Below, piece after piece: positions 17,589-27,153 of a stretch of 64,000 nt of DNA. Each line of letters begins with the position of its first letter. The stretch's first letter is position 1. This DNA is from Shinella sp. PSBB067 (GTDB taxonomy: Bacteria; Pseudomonadota; Alphaproteobacteria; Rhizobiales; Rhizobiaceae). Both the position numbers and the translations under genes were made by a program. Location of the stretch: the NCBI RefSeq assembly GCF_016839145.1, contig NZ_CP069303.1, forward strand, positions 2,232,001 through 2,296,000. Direction: 5' to 3'. The notes beneath the pieces were generated by a model. The model made no database searches, was not told the origin of the DNA, and worked only from the letters and a program-made list of their open reading frames with translations.

Positions 17589-18662
17589 TCAGGCGGAAGG
17601 GGCCATTTCCGCCCTGGGCTCGTCCGCCAGCATCTCGCGCACCAGCGGCGCGACCTTCGTGCCGTAAAGCTCGATCCCGCGCAGGATGCGGTCGTGTGGC
17701 ATCAGGCCGATCGCCATCTGGAGCAGGAAGCGGTCGTTGCGGAAGATCTTGTGGTGGGCGACGATCTTCTTCGCGACCGTCTCGGGATCGCCGAGGAAGA
17801 GATGGCCGTCCGGCCCGGTCGACTGGTCGAACTGCGCCCGGCTCGTCGGCCCCCAGCCGCGCTCGCGGCCGATGCGGTTCATCACCTCGGCCTGCGGCCC
17901 GTAGAAGGTGTCGGCCGCTTCCGCCGTCGTATCGGCGATGAAGCCGTGCACGTTGATGCTGGTCTTCAGCTTCGCCTCGTCCTGTCCCGCGCGCCGCGCG
18001 GCCTCGCGGTAGAGATCGAAGAGCGGCGCATAGCGCGCCGGCGTGCCGCCGATGATGGCGAGCGCCAGCGGCAGGCCATAGGCCCCTGCCCGCGCCACCG
18101 ACTGCGGCGTGCCGCCGACGGCGATCCAGACCGGCAGCCGGCCATGGAGGGGCCGCGGATAGACGCCGATGCCCGAAAGCGGCGCGCGCATGACGCCGTT
18201 CCACGAGACCTTTTCGCTTGCGTTGAGTGCGAGCAGCAGGTCGAGCTTTTCCTCGAAGAGCTGGTCGTAGTCGTCGAGCGCATAGCCGAAGAGCGGAAAG
18301 GATTCGATGAAGGAGCCACGCCCCGCCATGATCTCCGCCCGGCCGCCGGACAGAAGATCGACCGTCGAGAACTGCTGGAACACGCGCACCGGATCGTCCG
18401 ACGACAGCACCGTCACCGCGCTCGAAAGACGGATGGTCTTCGTGCGCGCCGCCGCGGCGGCCAGGATGACGGCCGGCGCCGAGGCCGCATAATCCGGCCG
18501 GTGATGCTCGCCGAGCCCGAAGACATCGAGCCCCACCTGATCGGCAAGCTCGATCTCTTCCAGCAGGTTCTTCAGCCGCCGCTCCCCTTCCCGCCCCTTG
18601 TCGGCGGCATTGGGATCGACATCGGCGAAGGTATAGAGGCCAAGTTCCATGGGATGTTCCAT
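17589..18662 (-). CDS. LLM-class (luciferase-like) flavin-dependent oxidoreductase
   Basis: A 357-residue TIM-barrel F420/FMN-type monooxygenase-like protein. It begins [14 protein letters not shown] and continues with [20 protein letters not shown], the LLM signature block near residue 50, and [17 protein letters not shown] near residue 125. In the family such proteins use reduced FMN and oxygen to oxidise small substrates, but this subgroup is uncharacterised. Two starts are possible, 18662 and 18650; the second matches relatives better and has GGA upstream. It lies downstream of the ECF sigma gene on the same strand with a 69 bp gap, so it could be in that regulon. Confidence 0.8.
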   Translation of the reverse strand: MEHPMELGLYTFADVDPNAADKGREGERRLKNLLEEIELADQVGLDVFGLGEHHRPDYAASAPAVILAAAAARTKTIRLSSAVTVLSSDDPVRVFQQFSTVDLLSGGRAEIMAGRGSFIESFPLFGYALDDYDQLFEEKLDLLLALNASEKVSWNGVMRAPLSGIGVYPRPLHGRLPVWIAVGGTPQSVARAGAYGLPLALAIIGGTPARYAPLFDLYREAARRAGQDEAKLKTSINVHGFIADTTAEAADTFYGPQAEVMNRIGRERGWGPTSRAQFDQSTGPDGHLFLGDPETVAKKIVAHHKIFRNDRFLLQMAIGLMPHDRILRGIELYGTKVAPLVREMLADEPRAEMAPSA

Positions 18663-18731
18663 ATGAGAGGATTTTCCCTCAGATATGGCGCGCGGGCGGA
18701 GGTTGGAAGAGGCGCCGGGGAAACAGTGTGT

Positions 18732-19997
18732 TCACGGGGCCGGAAACATCGCGCCGGCGGCCTCGCGCTGCATGCTGTCGAGATGCTGGCGGATATGGGC
18801 CGCCTCGGCCGAGGTGGTGGCGAGCGCGATGGCGCGGTCGAAGGCCTGATGCGCCTCCCCATAGCGGCCAAGCTGCTTGAGGAGGCCGCCGCGCAGGCCA
18901 TGGAAATAGAAATAGCCGTCGAGCTTTTCCGCCAGCGGCTCGATGAGCGCCAGCGCCGCCTCCGGCCCCTCGCGCTTGGCGACCGCGACAGCCCGGTTGA
19001 GCCGCACCACCGGCGAGGGCTGGAGCCGTTCCAGCGTCTGGTAGAGAAGGTCGATCTCCACCCAGTCCGTCTCCGCCGCCGTCGCGGCGCGGGCATGCAG
19101 CGCGGCAATCGCCGCCTGTATCTGGAAGGGGCCGGGCGCGCGGTGGCGCAGCGCCTTGTCGATCAGCACCAGTGCCTCGTCGATGAGCGCGCGGTCCCAG
19201 AGCGAGCGGTCCTGATCCTCTAGCAGCACGATCTGCCCGTTCCCGTCGAAGCGGGCGGCGAGCCGGGAATGCTGGATGAGCAGCAGCGCCGTCAGTCCCA
19301 TGATCTCGGGCTCCGCCGGAAAGAGCTTGAGCAGCAGCCGGGCGAGCCGGATCGCCTCCGTGCAGAACGGCGTATCCGCTTTCTCGGGCACCCCGGCCGA
19401 ATAACCCTCGTTGAAGACGAGATAGATCATCGCCGCGACCAGCCCGAGCCGTTCGGCCCGCGCCACGGCATCCGGCGTCTCGAAGGGAATGCCGGCCGCG
19501 CCGACCTTGGCCTTGGCGCGGGTGATGCGCTGCTCCATCGCCGCTTCCGAGACGAGGAAGGCCCGAGCGATCTGCCTGACCGAAAGCCCGGAGACGATGC
19601 GCAGCGCCAGCGCGATCTGCTGCGTCGCCGGCAGGTCCGGATGGCAGCAGACGAAGAGCAGGCGCAGGATGTCGTCGCGGTAATGCGCGCCGTCCAGCCG
19701 GTCGGCCAGGTCGCTCTCGGTGTCCTCAAGGTCGGACAGCACCTCCTCGGGCGGCAGTGGCCGGGTTTTCGCGCGCTTCCTCACCTGGTCGATGCCGCTG
19801 TTGCGGCCGACGAAGATGAGCCATGCTGCCGGATCGCGCGGCGGGCCCTTGTCGGGCCATGTCCTCAGCGCGCGAAGGCAGGCCTCCTGAAAGGCCTCCT
19901 CCGCCATGTCGAGGTCACGGAAGTAGCGCAGCAGCGCCCCCATGGCCTGCGGCCGTGCCGAGGTGAGCGCCAGGTCGATCCAGGCAAGGTCCGTCAT
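18732..19997 (-). CDS. ECF42-type RNA polymerase sigma factor with long C-terminal extension
   Basis: A 421-residue sigma factor, about twice the usual ECF length. The sigma2 region (DMAEEAFQEACLRALRTWP) and sigma4 region (IVSGLSVRQIARAFLVSEAAMEQRI) occupy the first 190 residues. The rest is an Ala/Leu-rich, TPR-like helical extension containing YLVFNEGYSAG. This layout, and a DGPF/YCII gene immediately before it, define the ECF42 group. These lack a classical anti-sigma factor; in studied members the extension is needed for activity. The start codon overlaps the stop of the DGPF gene (4-bp TCAT on the plus strand), so the two are translationally coupled. Confidence 0.9.
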   Translation of the reverse strand: MTDLAWIDLALTSARPQAMGALLRYFRDLDMAEEAFQEACLRALRTWPDKGPPRDPAAWLIFVGRNSGIDQVRKRAKTRPLPPEEVLSDLEDTESDLADRLDGAHYRDDILRLLFVCCHPDLPATQQIALALRIVSGLSVRQIARAFLVSEAAMEQRITRAKAKVGAAGIPFETPDAVARAERLGLVAAMIYLVFNEGYSAGVPEKADTPFCTEAIRLARLLLKLFPAEPEIMGLTALLLIQHSRLAARFDGNGQIVLLEDQDRSLWDRALIDEALVLIDKALRHRAPGPFQIQAAIAALHARAATAAETDWVEIDLLYQTLERLQPSPVVRLNRAVAVAKREGPEAALALIEPLAEKLDGYFYFHGLRGGLLKQLGRYGEAHQAFDRAIALATTSAEAAHIRQHLDSMQREAAGAMFPAP

Positions 19998-20368
19998 GAA
20001 ATAGGCACTCCCGGATTGAAGAACTGCAACGGCCGGATCTCATAGGTCCCGTTCGCCGGATTGGCGGCGGAAAGCTCGCGGGCGAACTGGATCGCCTCCT
20101 CCAGCGTCTCGGCCTCAAGCACGAAGAAGCCGAGGAACTGTTCCTTGGTCTCGGCGAAGGGACCGTCCATGACGATATTATCCGTCGGCCCCTTGCGCAC
20201 GGTGACGGCCGCCGTCGTCGGCATCAGCCGCGCGACGGGCCCGAGCTTGCCGGCCTCGGCATAACGCTGGTTGACCGCGCCGAGATCGGCCATGACCTTC
20301 TCGTCCAGCTCCTTCGACCAGGCGCAGACTTCACTTTCGGCATCGTAACAAAGAACGGCATACAGCAT
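19994..20368 (-). CDS. DGPF/YCII-domain protein, ECF42 partner
   Basis: A 124-residue small protein of the YCII-related superfamily. It has the opening MLYAVLCYDAES, the namesake DGPFAETKEQFLGFFVLEA block near residue 70, and a C-terminal GTYEIRPLQFF. DGPF proteins are the hallmark neighbours and regulon members of ECF42 sigma factors; their biochemistry is not settled. ATG 20368 has GGGAG six bases upstream. It is first in a two-gene operon with the sigma factor and is preceded by a candidate ECF42 promoter, which would make a positive feedback loop. Confidence 0.88.
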   Translation of the reverse strand: MLYAVLCYDAESEVCAWSKELDEKVMADLGAVNQRYAEAGKLGPVARLMPTTAAVTVRKGPTDNIVMDGPFAETKEQFLGFFVLEAETLEEAIQFARELSAANPANGTYEIRPLQFFNPGVPIS

Positions 20369-20389
20369 GGTGAACTCCCGTGGTTGATA

Positions 20390-20416
20390 GACGCAGGAGT
20401 AACGCCTCAGCCGACA
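20390..20416 (-). promoter_or_regulatory. Candidate ECF42-dependent promoter of the DGPF-sigma operon
   Basis: On the minus strand TGTCGG (20416-20411) is followed after 17 bases by CGTC (20393-20390), 21 bases before the DGPF start codon. The ECF42 consensus that I recall is TGTCGA in the -35 region and CGA/TC in the -10 region. The spacing leaves room for a short leader with the GGGAG ribosome site. Confidence 0.55.
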
Positions 20417-20462
20417 GGGCGCACCGGAATATTTTTGATTTTCGGCAGGAAATGCCGCCCGC

Positions 20463-20867
20463 TCAGATCTTGAACACGTCATCCTGCCGGAACACGATGA
20501 CGTAGCCGCCCGTCGTTTCGGCTTCACGCGCCCAGTCCAGCAATTGCGAATGGTACAGCTCCCGCCGCCAGATATCGGGATGGTCGGGATCGACCAGAAC
20601 CGTAACCTGCGGCCCCTGCCGGTAGACCATCATGTGCGAGCGCGACGGCTCCCACGCTTCAGCAAGGCCCTCATCGGTCATCCACAGACAGAGGAAATCC
20701 CGGCAGACCGACGGCCGATCCGCATAGATCGAACACCCCTTGCCCGCGACGCAGTGCCGGCACCAGGCATTGGCCGGCTTGTCCAAATGATCGATGTCGG
20801 GCAGCCGGCAGCAGAGCGTGCAGGTGCCGCAGGATCGGCCGGCAACAACGTTAGGGGATGATTGCAT
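20463..20867 (-). CDS. YkgJ-family cysteine cluster protein
   Basis: A 134-residue protein rich in N-terminal cysteines: CGTCTLCC near residue 14, WCRHCVAGKGC near residue 36, then CRDFLCLW. This is the CxxCxxCC zinc- or iron-chelating pattern of the YkgJ family. The biochemical role of the family is not established; a metal or Fe-S cofactor is inferred from the cysteines. ATG 20867 is chosen; a longer frame would need a TTG start at 20894. It stands between glpK and the ECF42 operon on the same strand, with no sign of functional linkage. Confidence 0.78.
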   Translation of the reverse strand: MQSSPNVVAGRSCGTCTLCCRLPDIDHLDKPANAWCRHCVAGKGCSIYADRPSVCRDFLCLWMTDEGLAEAWEPSRSHMMVYRQGPQVTVLVDPDHPDIWRRELYHSQLLDWAREAETTGGYVIVFRQDDVFKI

Positions 20868-20918
20868 GGCCGGTGCATAGCATCCGGCCGCCAAGCCTAG
20901 AAGGGCCGGTTATGCGAA

Positions 20919-22409
<1,491 letters not shown>

Positions 22410-22601
22410 GCTTCCCTCCCGGTGAAGGGCCGCTCCCAGGCCCTTCGGAATCTTCAATACGATACAAAAACGAATGTCAAAGGAAAATAAAACGCAAGTC
22501 GCGCTTTGCCTCCAGCGGGACTGTACCGCGCGGAAAACGCAATTGTCATCGCTTGAGTTTTAGGCGTAGGCTGCCGCAACGCAGCATATCGGGAGATAGT
22601 C

Positions 22602-23375
22602 ATGAAGAGCGTCGTCGTCACCGGCTCCACCAGCGGCATCGGCCTTGCCATCGCCACCGCCTTTGCCGAAACCGGCGCCAATGTCGTCATCAACGGCTTC
22701 GGCGCGTCGGACGAGATCGAGGCGATCCGGGTAAAGCTCGACGGGCTCGGCAAGGGCCGCGTCATCTACCATCCCGCCGACATGACCAAGCCGCACGAGA
22801 TCTCCGACCTCATCGAGACGGCGGTGGAGGAATTCGACGGCGTCGACATCCTCGTCAACAATGCCGGCATCCAGCATGTCGAGAAGATCGAGGATTTCCC
22901 GGTCGAGAAGTGGGACCAGATCATCGCGATCAACCTCTCCAGCTCCTTCCACACCATCCGCGCCGCCGTGCCGCACATGAAGCGCAAGGGCTGGGGCCGC
23001 ATCATCAACGTCGCCTCCGCGCACGGCCTTGTCGCCTCGCCCTTCAAGGCCGCCTATGTGGCGGCCAAGCACGGCGTCATGGGCCTCACCAAGACCGTCG
23101 CGCTCGAGGTCGCCGAGAACGGCATCACCGCCAACGCCATCTGCCCCGGCTACGTGCTGACGCCGCTCGTCGAAAAGCAGATCCCCGATACGGCCAAGGC
23201 GCGCGGCATCAGCGAGGCCGAGGTGAAGACCGACGTCATGCTGAAATTCCAGCCGACCAAGGAATTCGTCGGCACCGACGAGGTGACGGCCATCGCGCTC
23301 TTCCTCGCCTCGGATGCGGCAAAGTCGATCAACGGCACCCATATATCCGTCGATGGCGGCTGGACCGCCCAATAA
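22602..23375 (+). CDS. bdhA: D-3-hydroxybutyrate dehydrogenase
   Basis: A 257-residue short-chain dehydrogenase that interconverts 3-hydroxybutyrate and acetoacetate with NAD, serving polyhydroxybutyrate breakdown. Seen are TGSTSGIGLAIA (cofactor loop), NNAGIQHVEKIEDFP, an active-site Ser region (INVASAHGLVASPFKAAYVAAKHG with Tyr and Lys) and a C-terminal NGTHISVDGGWTAQ, all typical of BdhA. GGGAG stands seven bases upstream. In Sinorhizobium meliloti bdhA is followed by xanthine dehydrogenase genes; here the next gene is xdhC, 39 bp after a hairpin, with no xdhA or xdhB between. Confidence 0.9.
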   Translation: MKSVVVTGSTSGIGLAIATAFAETGANVVINGFGASDEIEAIRVKLDGLGKGRVIYHPADMTKPHEISDLIETAVEEFDGVDILVNNAGIQHVEKIEDFPVEKWDQIIAINLSSSFHTIRAAVPHMKRKGWGRIINVASAHGLVASPFKAAYVAAKHGVMGLTKTVALEVAENGITANAICPGYVLTPLVEKQIPDTAKARGISEAEVKTDVMLKFQPTKEFVGTDEVTAIALFLASDAAKSINGTHISVDGGWTAQ

Positions 23376-23379
23376 GAAG

Positions 23380-23400
23380 GCGCCCCCGATGGCGGGGCGC
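23380..23400 (+). terminator. Hairpin between bdhA and xdhC
   Basis: A perfect 7-bp stem, GCGCCCC with GGGGCGC, and a 7-base loop. No T tract follows, so it may be an attenuator or mRNA-processing hairpin rather than a full terminator; xdhC starts 14 bp later. Confidence 0.4.
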
Positions 23401-23414
23401 GCAAGAAGGACGAA

Positions 23415-24284
23415 ATGAACTTTCTACAGGACAGCCTCGAGGGCTTTCTCGCCCGCGAGCATCGCGTCGTCATCGTCGAGGTCAGTGCAACGAAAGGCTC
23501 CGCCCCGCGCGACAAGGGCACCTTCATGCTGGTCGCGCCGACCGAGATCCACGGCACGATCGGCGGCGGCCAGCTCGAATATGTGGCAATCGAGAATGCC
23601 CGCAAGCTCCTGGCGGGCGCCGGTGGCGAGGCGAGCCTCGACATTCCCCTCGGCCCGGATATCGGCCAGTGTTGCGGCGGCCGCGTCGAGCTCACCTTCA
23701 CCATGGCAGATGAGGCGGCCCGCAAGGCCCTCGATGCCCGGCTGAAGGAAGAGGAACGGCGAAAGCCGCAGGTCTGGGTGTTCGGCGCCGGCCATGTCGG
23801 CCGGGCGCTCGCCGAGGCGCTGACGCTCCTGCCCCTCAAGGTCTTCGTCGTCGAGGCGCGCGAGAGCGAACTCGACCAGCTCACCTCCGAGGTGCACCAC
23901 CGGCTGGACGCCATGCCCGAATCGCTCGTCGCCGATATCCCGCCGGGCTCGGCGGTGGTCATCGTCACCCATGACCATGCGCTCGATTTCCTGATCGGCC
24001 GCGAGGCGCTGGCCCGCACGGACCTTGCCTATATCGGCATGGTCGGCTCGAAATCGAAGCGCGGCAGCTTCCTCCACTATCTGGAGGAGGAAGGCATAGA
24101 GCGCGCCATGGCCGACCGGCTCGTCCTGCCCATCGGCGGAACGGCGGTCGACGACAAGCGCCCGGAGGTCATCGCCGCGATGACGGCCGCCGAGGTGCTG
24201 CTCGCCTTCGCCGCATGGCGGGAAGGACGCCCTTGCCTCCATTCCCTTCTCCCCAGCGGGGAGAAGGTGCCGGCAGGCGGATGA
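23415..24284 (+). CDS. xdhC: Xanthine dehydrogenase accessory factor XdhC
   Basis: A 289-residue XdhC protein, which loads sulfurated molybdenum cofactor into xanthine dehydrogenase. The N-terminal XdhC domain has VSATKGSAPRDKGTFMLV, GTIGGGQLEYVAIE and GPDIGQCCGGRVEL with the conserved Cys pair. A Rossmann domain follows with VFGAGHVGRAL near residue 123 and YIGMVGSKSKRGSF near 208. The core family sequence ends near AAEVLLAFAA; the last dozen codons (SLLPSGEKVPAGG) are translated from the palindromic repeat inserted at 24244, which also supplies the stop. The enzyme subunits XdhA and XdhB are not in the window. Confidence 0.9.
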   Translation: MNFLQDSLEGFLAREHRVVIVEVSATKGSAPRDKGTFMLVAPTEIHGTIGGGQLEYVAIENARKLLAGAGGEASLDIPLGPDIGQCCGGRVELTFTMADEAARKALDARLKEEERRKPQVWVFGAGHVGRALAEALTLLPLKVFVVEARESELDQLTSEVHHRLDAMPESLVADIPPGSAVVIVTHDHALDFLIGREALARTDLAYIGMVGSKSKRGSFLHYLEEEGIERAMADRLVLPIGGTAVDDKRPEVIAAMTAAEVLLAFAAWREGRPCLHSLLPSGEKVPAGG

Positions 24285-24375
24285 GGGGGATGCCGAAGGC
24301 AGGAAGTGAAAGTCTCTCCTGCCGCGCCCCCTCATCCGACCCTTCGGGCCACCTTCTCCCCGCTGGGGAGAAGGG
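24244..24375. repeat. Inverted pair of CTTCTCCCC-type palindromic repeats
   Basis: Two copies face each other: 24244-24289 (CCCTTCTCCCC, AGCGGGGAGAAGG, GCGGATGAGGGGG) and 24327-24375 (CCCCCTCATCCG, CCTTCTCCCC, GGGGAGAAGGG). Together they can fold into one long hairpin. The left copy overlaps the 3' end of xdhC. A diverged relative is at 2956-3005. Confidence 0.85.
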
Positions 24376-24432
24376 AAGAGCGGCAATGTCGAATTTCGTA
24401 TGCGATAGCCCTGCATGGCGGGACGAGAACCG

Positions 24433-24633
24433 CTACGCGCTTCGGCTCGAACGGCCGCTGCGCCCGTCGAGAAAACCGAGATCGCGCTTGATGTGATCGG
24501 ACAGTTCCCGCGGATCGAGCCGCGGGCGGCGCTTCCTCGCGCCCGGGCGCAAGGCAATGGAGAGCTTATGCCAGAGGCCGGGCTTGCGGAACTGCAGGGC
24601 ACCCGCCCGTACCGGGTCGGCGATGCATGTCAT
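24433..24633 (-). CDS. DUF1127-type micro-protein
   Basis: A 66-residue basic protein. The C-terminal block DPRELSDHIKRDLGFLDGR matches the short DUF1127 motif (L-S-D-x-x-L-R-D-I-G-L), common in alphaproteobacterial small proteins; members studied elsewhere affect RNA turnover and carbon or phosphate physiology. ATG 24633 has GAGG eight bases upstream, which is good support for a gene this small. It is divergent from the LysR gene, so it may be under that regulator's control. A longer open frame reaching 24831 crosses the LysR gene and is not believed. Confidence 0.7.
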   Translation of the reverse strand: MTCIADPVRAGALQFRKPGLWHKLSIALRPGARKRRPRLDPRELSDHIKRDLGFLDGRSGRSSRSA

Positions 24634-24739
24634 GGGAAAACCTCGTGAATTCGATCCATTGCTTGCAGGGTGCGCCGAAAGATGATGGAATTCCAATCGA
24701 AGCTTCGTCTGCATGCATGAAGAGAACTTGGCCTTGAAG

Positions 24740-25627
24740 ATGTCCCGCAACTTCCCGCTCAATGCGCTGCGCGTCTTCGACGCGGCGGCCCGGCATGCGA
24801 GCTTCACCCGCGCCGGCGACGAGCTGGGCATGACGCAGACGGCCGTCAGCTACCAGATCAAGCTGCTGGAGGAGACGCTCGGCGAGCCGCTGTTCCTGCG
24901 CCAGCCCCGGCAGGTCATCCTCAGCGAGGCGGGCCAACGCCTCGCGCCGAAGGTGGCCGAGGGGCTCGGCAAGCTCGCCGAGGCCGTCGCGGACCTGCGC
25001 GGCGCGACGGAGCAGAAGCTCTGCATCCACTCCACGCCCACCTTCGCCCTGCAATGGCTGAGCCGCACCGTCGGCGATTTCCAGCTCAGGCACCCGAACA
25101 TTGCCGTCCGCCTCACCACCTCGCAGGACGTGATCGATTTCGCCAAGGAGGAGGCGGACGTCGCGATCCGCTGGGGCAAGGGCGACTGGCCCGGCCTTGC
25201 CAGCCACCGCGTCATGCGCATGAACTTCACGCCGATGCTGAGCCCGGCGCTCGCCGAGACCATCGGCGGCGTGAAGGAGCCGGGCGACCTCCTGAAGTTG
25301 CCGATCATCAGCGCGCGCGACATCTGGTGGCGCACCTGGTTTTCCGCCGCCGGCGTCGACAATCCCGATCTCGAACGCTTCCCGCCCAACGAGCTCGGCA
25401 CGCAGACCATCGATGCACAGATCGCCATGGCCGGCCAGGGCGTCGCCGTCCTCAATCCCGGCCATTTCCGCATGGAGGTCGCCGCCGGCCAGCTCTTCCA
25501 GCCCTTCGAGCTGACCTGCAACGACGGGCGGGACTATTGGCTCGCCTACCCGGAAAACCGCCGCAACATCCCGAAGATCAGGGCCTTCCGCGACTGGATC
25601 CTCGCGACCATGCCGCCGGAGGCGTAG
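24740..25627 (+). CDS. LysR-family regulator, GcvA-like
   Basis: A 295-residue LTTR. The N-terminal HTH is FPLNALRVFDAAARHASFTRAGDELGMTQTAVSYQIK, the GcvA-type opening; the effector domain follows with HSTPTFALQWLSRTVGDF and ADVAIRWGKGDWPGL. ATG 24740 matches the usual MS-R-PLNALR start; ATG 24713 is in frame and neither has a strong ribosome site. Neighbours (xdhC upstream, purine-type MFS and guaD downstream) suggest control of purine breakdown; the ligand is unknown. It reads divergently from the DUF1127 gene across about 100 bp. Confidence 0.83.
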   Translation: MSRNFPLNALRVFDAAARHASFTRAGDELGMTQTAVSYQIKLLEETLGEPLFLRQPRQVILSEAGQRLAPKVAEGLGKLAEAVADLRGATEQKLCIHSTPTFALQWLSRTVGDFQLRHPNIAVRLTTSQDVIDFAKEEADVAIRWGKGDWPGLASHRVMRMNFTPMLSPALAETIGGVKEPGDLLKLPIISARDIWWRTWFSAAGVDNPDLERFPPNELGTQTIDAQIAMAGQGVAVLNPGHFRMEVAAGQLFQPFELTCNDGRDYWLAYPENRRNIPKIRAFRDWILATMPPEA

Positions 25628-25803
25628 GTTACCGCCGGTCTTTGCTGCCGCAAGCCGTTGACTTGCCGTGCGGGAAAATCTATTGCGTTTTTACGCCAGT
25701 GTTCTGGCCGTAAGCGTCTGACGTCAAGCAACGCACAACGACCCTCGCCGGTCGGAGTGCGTTTTTCATGCGCCGTCGGACGAGGGAAAGCCTGGAGGAT
25801 ACC

Positions 25804-26991
25804 ATGGCTCCCCAATTCATGCGCGCGGCCCCGCCGGGCCGGCTTCTGTTGCTGACGGCCATCCTGCTCGTCTCCTATCTCTGCGTCGCGATCTCGCTGC
25901 CCATCGTTCCCGTCTTCGTCACGGGCTCGCTTGGCCTCGGCAATGTCTGGGCCGGGCTCGGCGTCGGCAGCGCCTTCCTGTCCACGATCCTCACGCGCGC
26001 CCATGCCGGCCGGCTTGCCGATGGCCGCGGCGCCAAGACCGCCGTCGCGCGCGGCCTTGTCTTCTACATCGCGGGCGCGCTGGCTTCGCTCGCCGCCGGC
26101 CTCTTGCCCGGCCAGCCCCTGGCCGCCTTCGCCATTCTCCTCGCCGGCCGCCTGCTTCTCGGCCTCGGCGAAAGCCTCGTCGCCGTCGGCGTCATCGCCT
26201 GGGGCGTCGGCATCGTCGGCCCGGCCAATTCGGGCCGCGTGCTGGCGATGGTCGGCGCGGCCATGTACGGCGCACTCGCCATCGGCGGGCCGCTCGGCCT
26301 TGCGCTGCTCCAGGAGGTCGGCTTTGCCGGGGCGATGACGATCAGCGCCCTCCTGCCGGCGCTCGGCCTGCTGGCCATCTGGCGCATCCCGGCCGTCGCG
26401 CCCCATCCCGGGCAGGAAAGGCCCTCGTTCCGCAGCGTGATCAGCCGCATCTGGCTGCACGGCACGATCATCTGCCTGCAGGGCATCGGCTTTGCCGCCA
26501 TCGGCGCGTTCTTCGCCCTCTATTTCCGCGACCAGCACTGGAGCCATGCCGGCCTCGGCCTCACGGCCTTCGGCAGCGGCTTCGTGCTGATGCGCATCTT
26601 CTTCGGCCACCTGCCGGACCGCATCGGCGGGCTGCCGGTGGCGATCGGCTCGCTCGCCGTCGAGGCCGTCGGCCAGATGCTCATCTGGAGCGCGAACGAT
26701 CCCACGCTCGCCCTCGTCGGCGCATTCCTCACCGGCATCGGCTGCTCGATGATCTTTCCCTCGCTCGGGCGGGAGGTCGTGCATCGCGTGCCGCCGCATC
26801 TGCGCGGCACGGCGCTCGGCGGCTTCTCGGCCTTCCAGGATGCAGCCTATGGCCTCACCGGCCCCTTTGCCGGGCTGCTCGCCGACCATGCCGGCTATGA
26901 CAGCGTCTTCCTCGTCGGCGGCATCGCGGCGGCGGCCGGCTTCGTGATCGCGCTGTCGCTCAGGCGCAAAAGCCTCGCGGCCGCCGCATAG
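25804..26991 (+). CDS. MFS transporter, YhhS/YfcJ-like
   Basis: A 395-residue protein with twelve hydrophobic segments. AHAGRLADGRGAKTAVARG near residue 73 is the loop 2-3 signature, GRLLLGLGESLVAVGVIAWG follows, and FFGHLPDRIGGLPVAIGS is its second-half counterpart. It is related to the YhhS/YfcJ exporters, sometimes annotated as arabinose transporters. Its place between a LysR gene and guanine deaminase makes a purine or degradation product a reasonable cargo, but that is inference. ATG 25804 has GGAGG six bases upstream. Confidence 0.82.
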   Translation: MAPQFMRAAPPGRLLLLTAILLVSYLCVAISLPIVPVFVTGSLGLGNVWAGLGVGSAFLSTILTRAHAGRLADGRGAKTAVARGLVFYIAGALASLAAGLLPGQPLAAFAILLAGRLLLGLGESLVAVGVIAWGVGIVGPANSGRVLAMVGAAMYGALAIGGPLGLALLQEVGFAGAMTISALLPALGLLAIWRIPAVAPHPGQERPSFRSVISRIWLHGTIICLQGIGFAAIGAFFALYFRDQHWSHAGLGLTAFGSGFVLMRIFFGHLPDRIGGLPVAIGSLAVEAVGQMLIWSANDPTLALVGAFLTGIGCSMIFPSLGREVVHRVPPHLRGTALGGFSAFQDAAYGLTGPFAGLLADHAGYDSVFLVGGIAAAAGFVIALSLRRKSLAAAA

Positions 26992-27013
26992 CAACCCACG
27001 GATGCGTGAAGAT

Positions 27014-27042
27014 CGCCCGCGCGGACAGCCTTCGCGCGGGCG
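27014..27042 (+). terminator. GC-rich hairpin after the MFS gene
   Basis: A perfect 10-bp stem, CGCCCGCGCG with CGCGCGGGCG, and a 9-base loop, 22 bp past the stop. It is followed by GAAAACC, so it lacks a T tract; it is probably a terminator or 3'-end stabiliser. Confidence 0.5.
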
Positions 27043-27153
27043 GAAAACCGGCACCCGCCCTTTCTTCGCCCGCAAAGCTTGCACAATATGGCAACAGATG
27101 AGACACGCCCTCACCATCCCGTTCGAACCAGCCGCAGAAGGACGCCGACCGCC

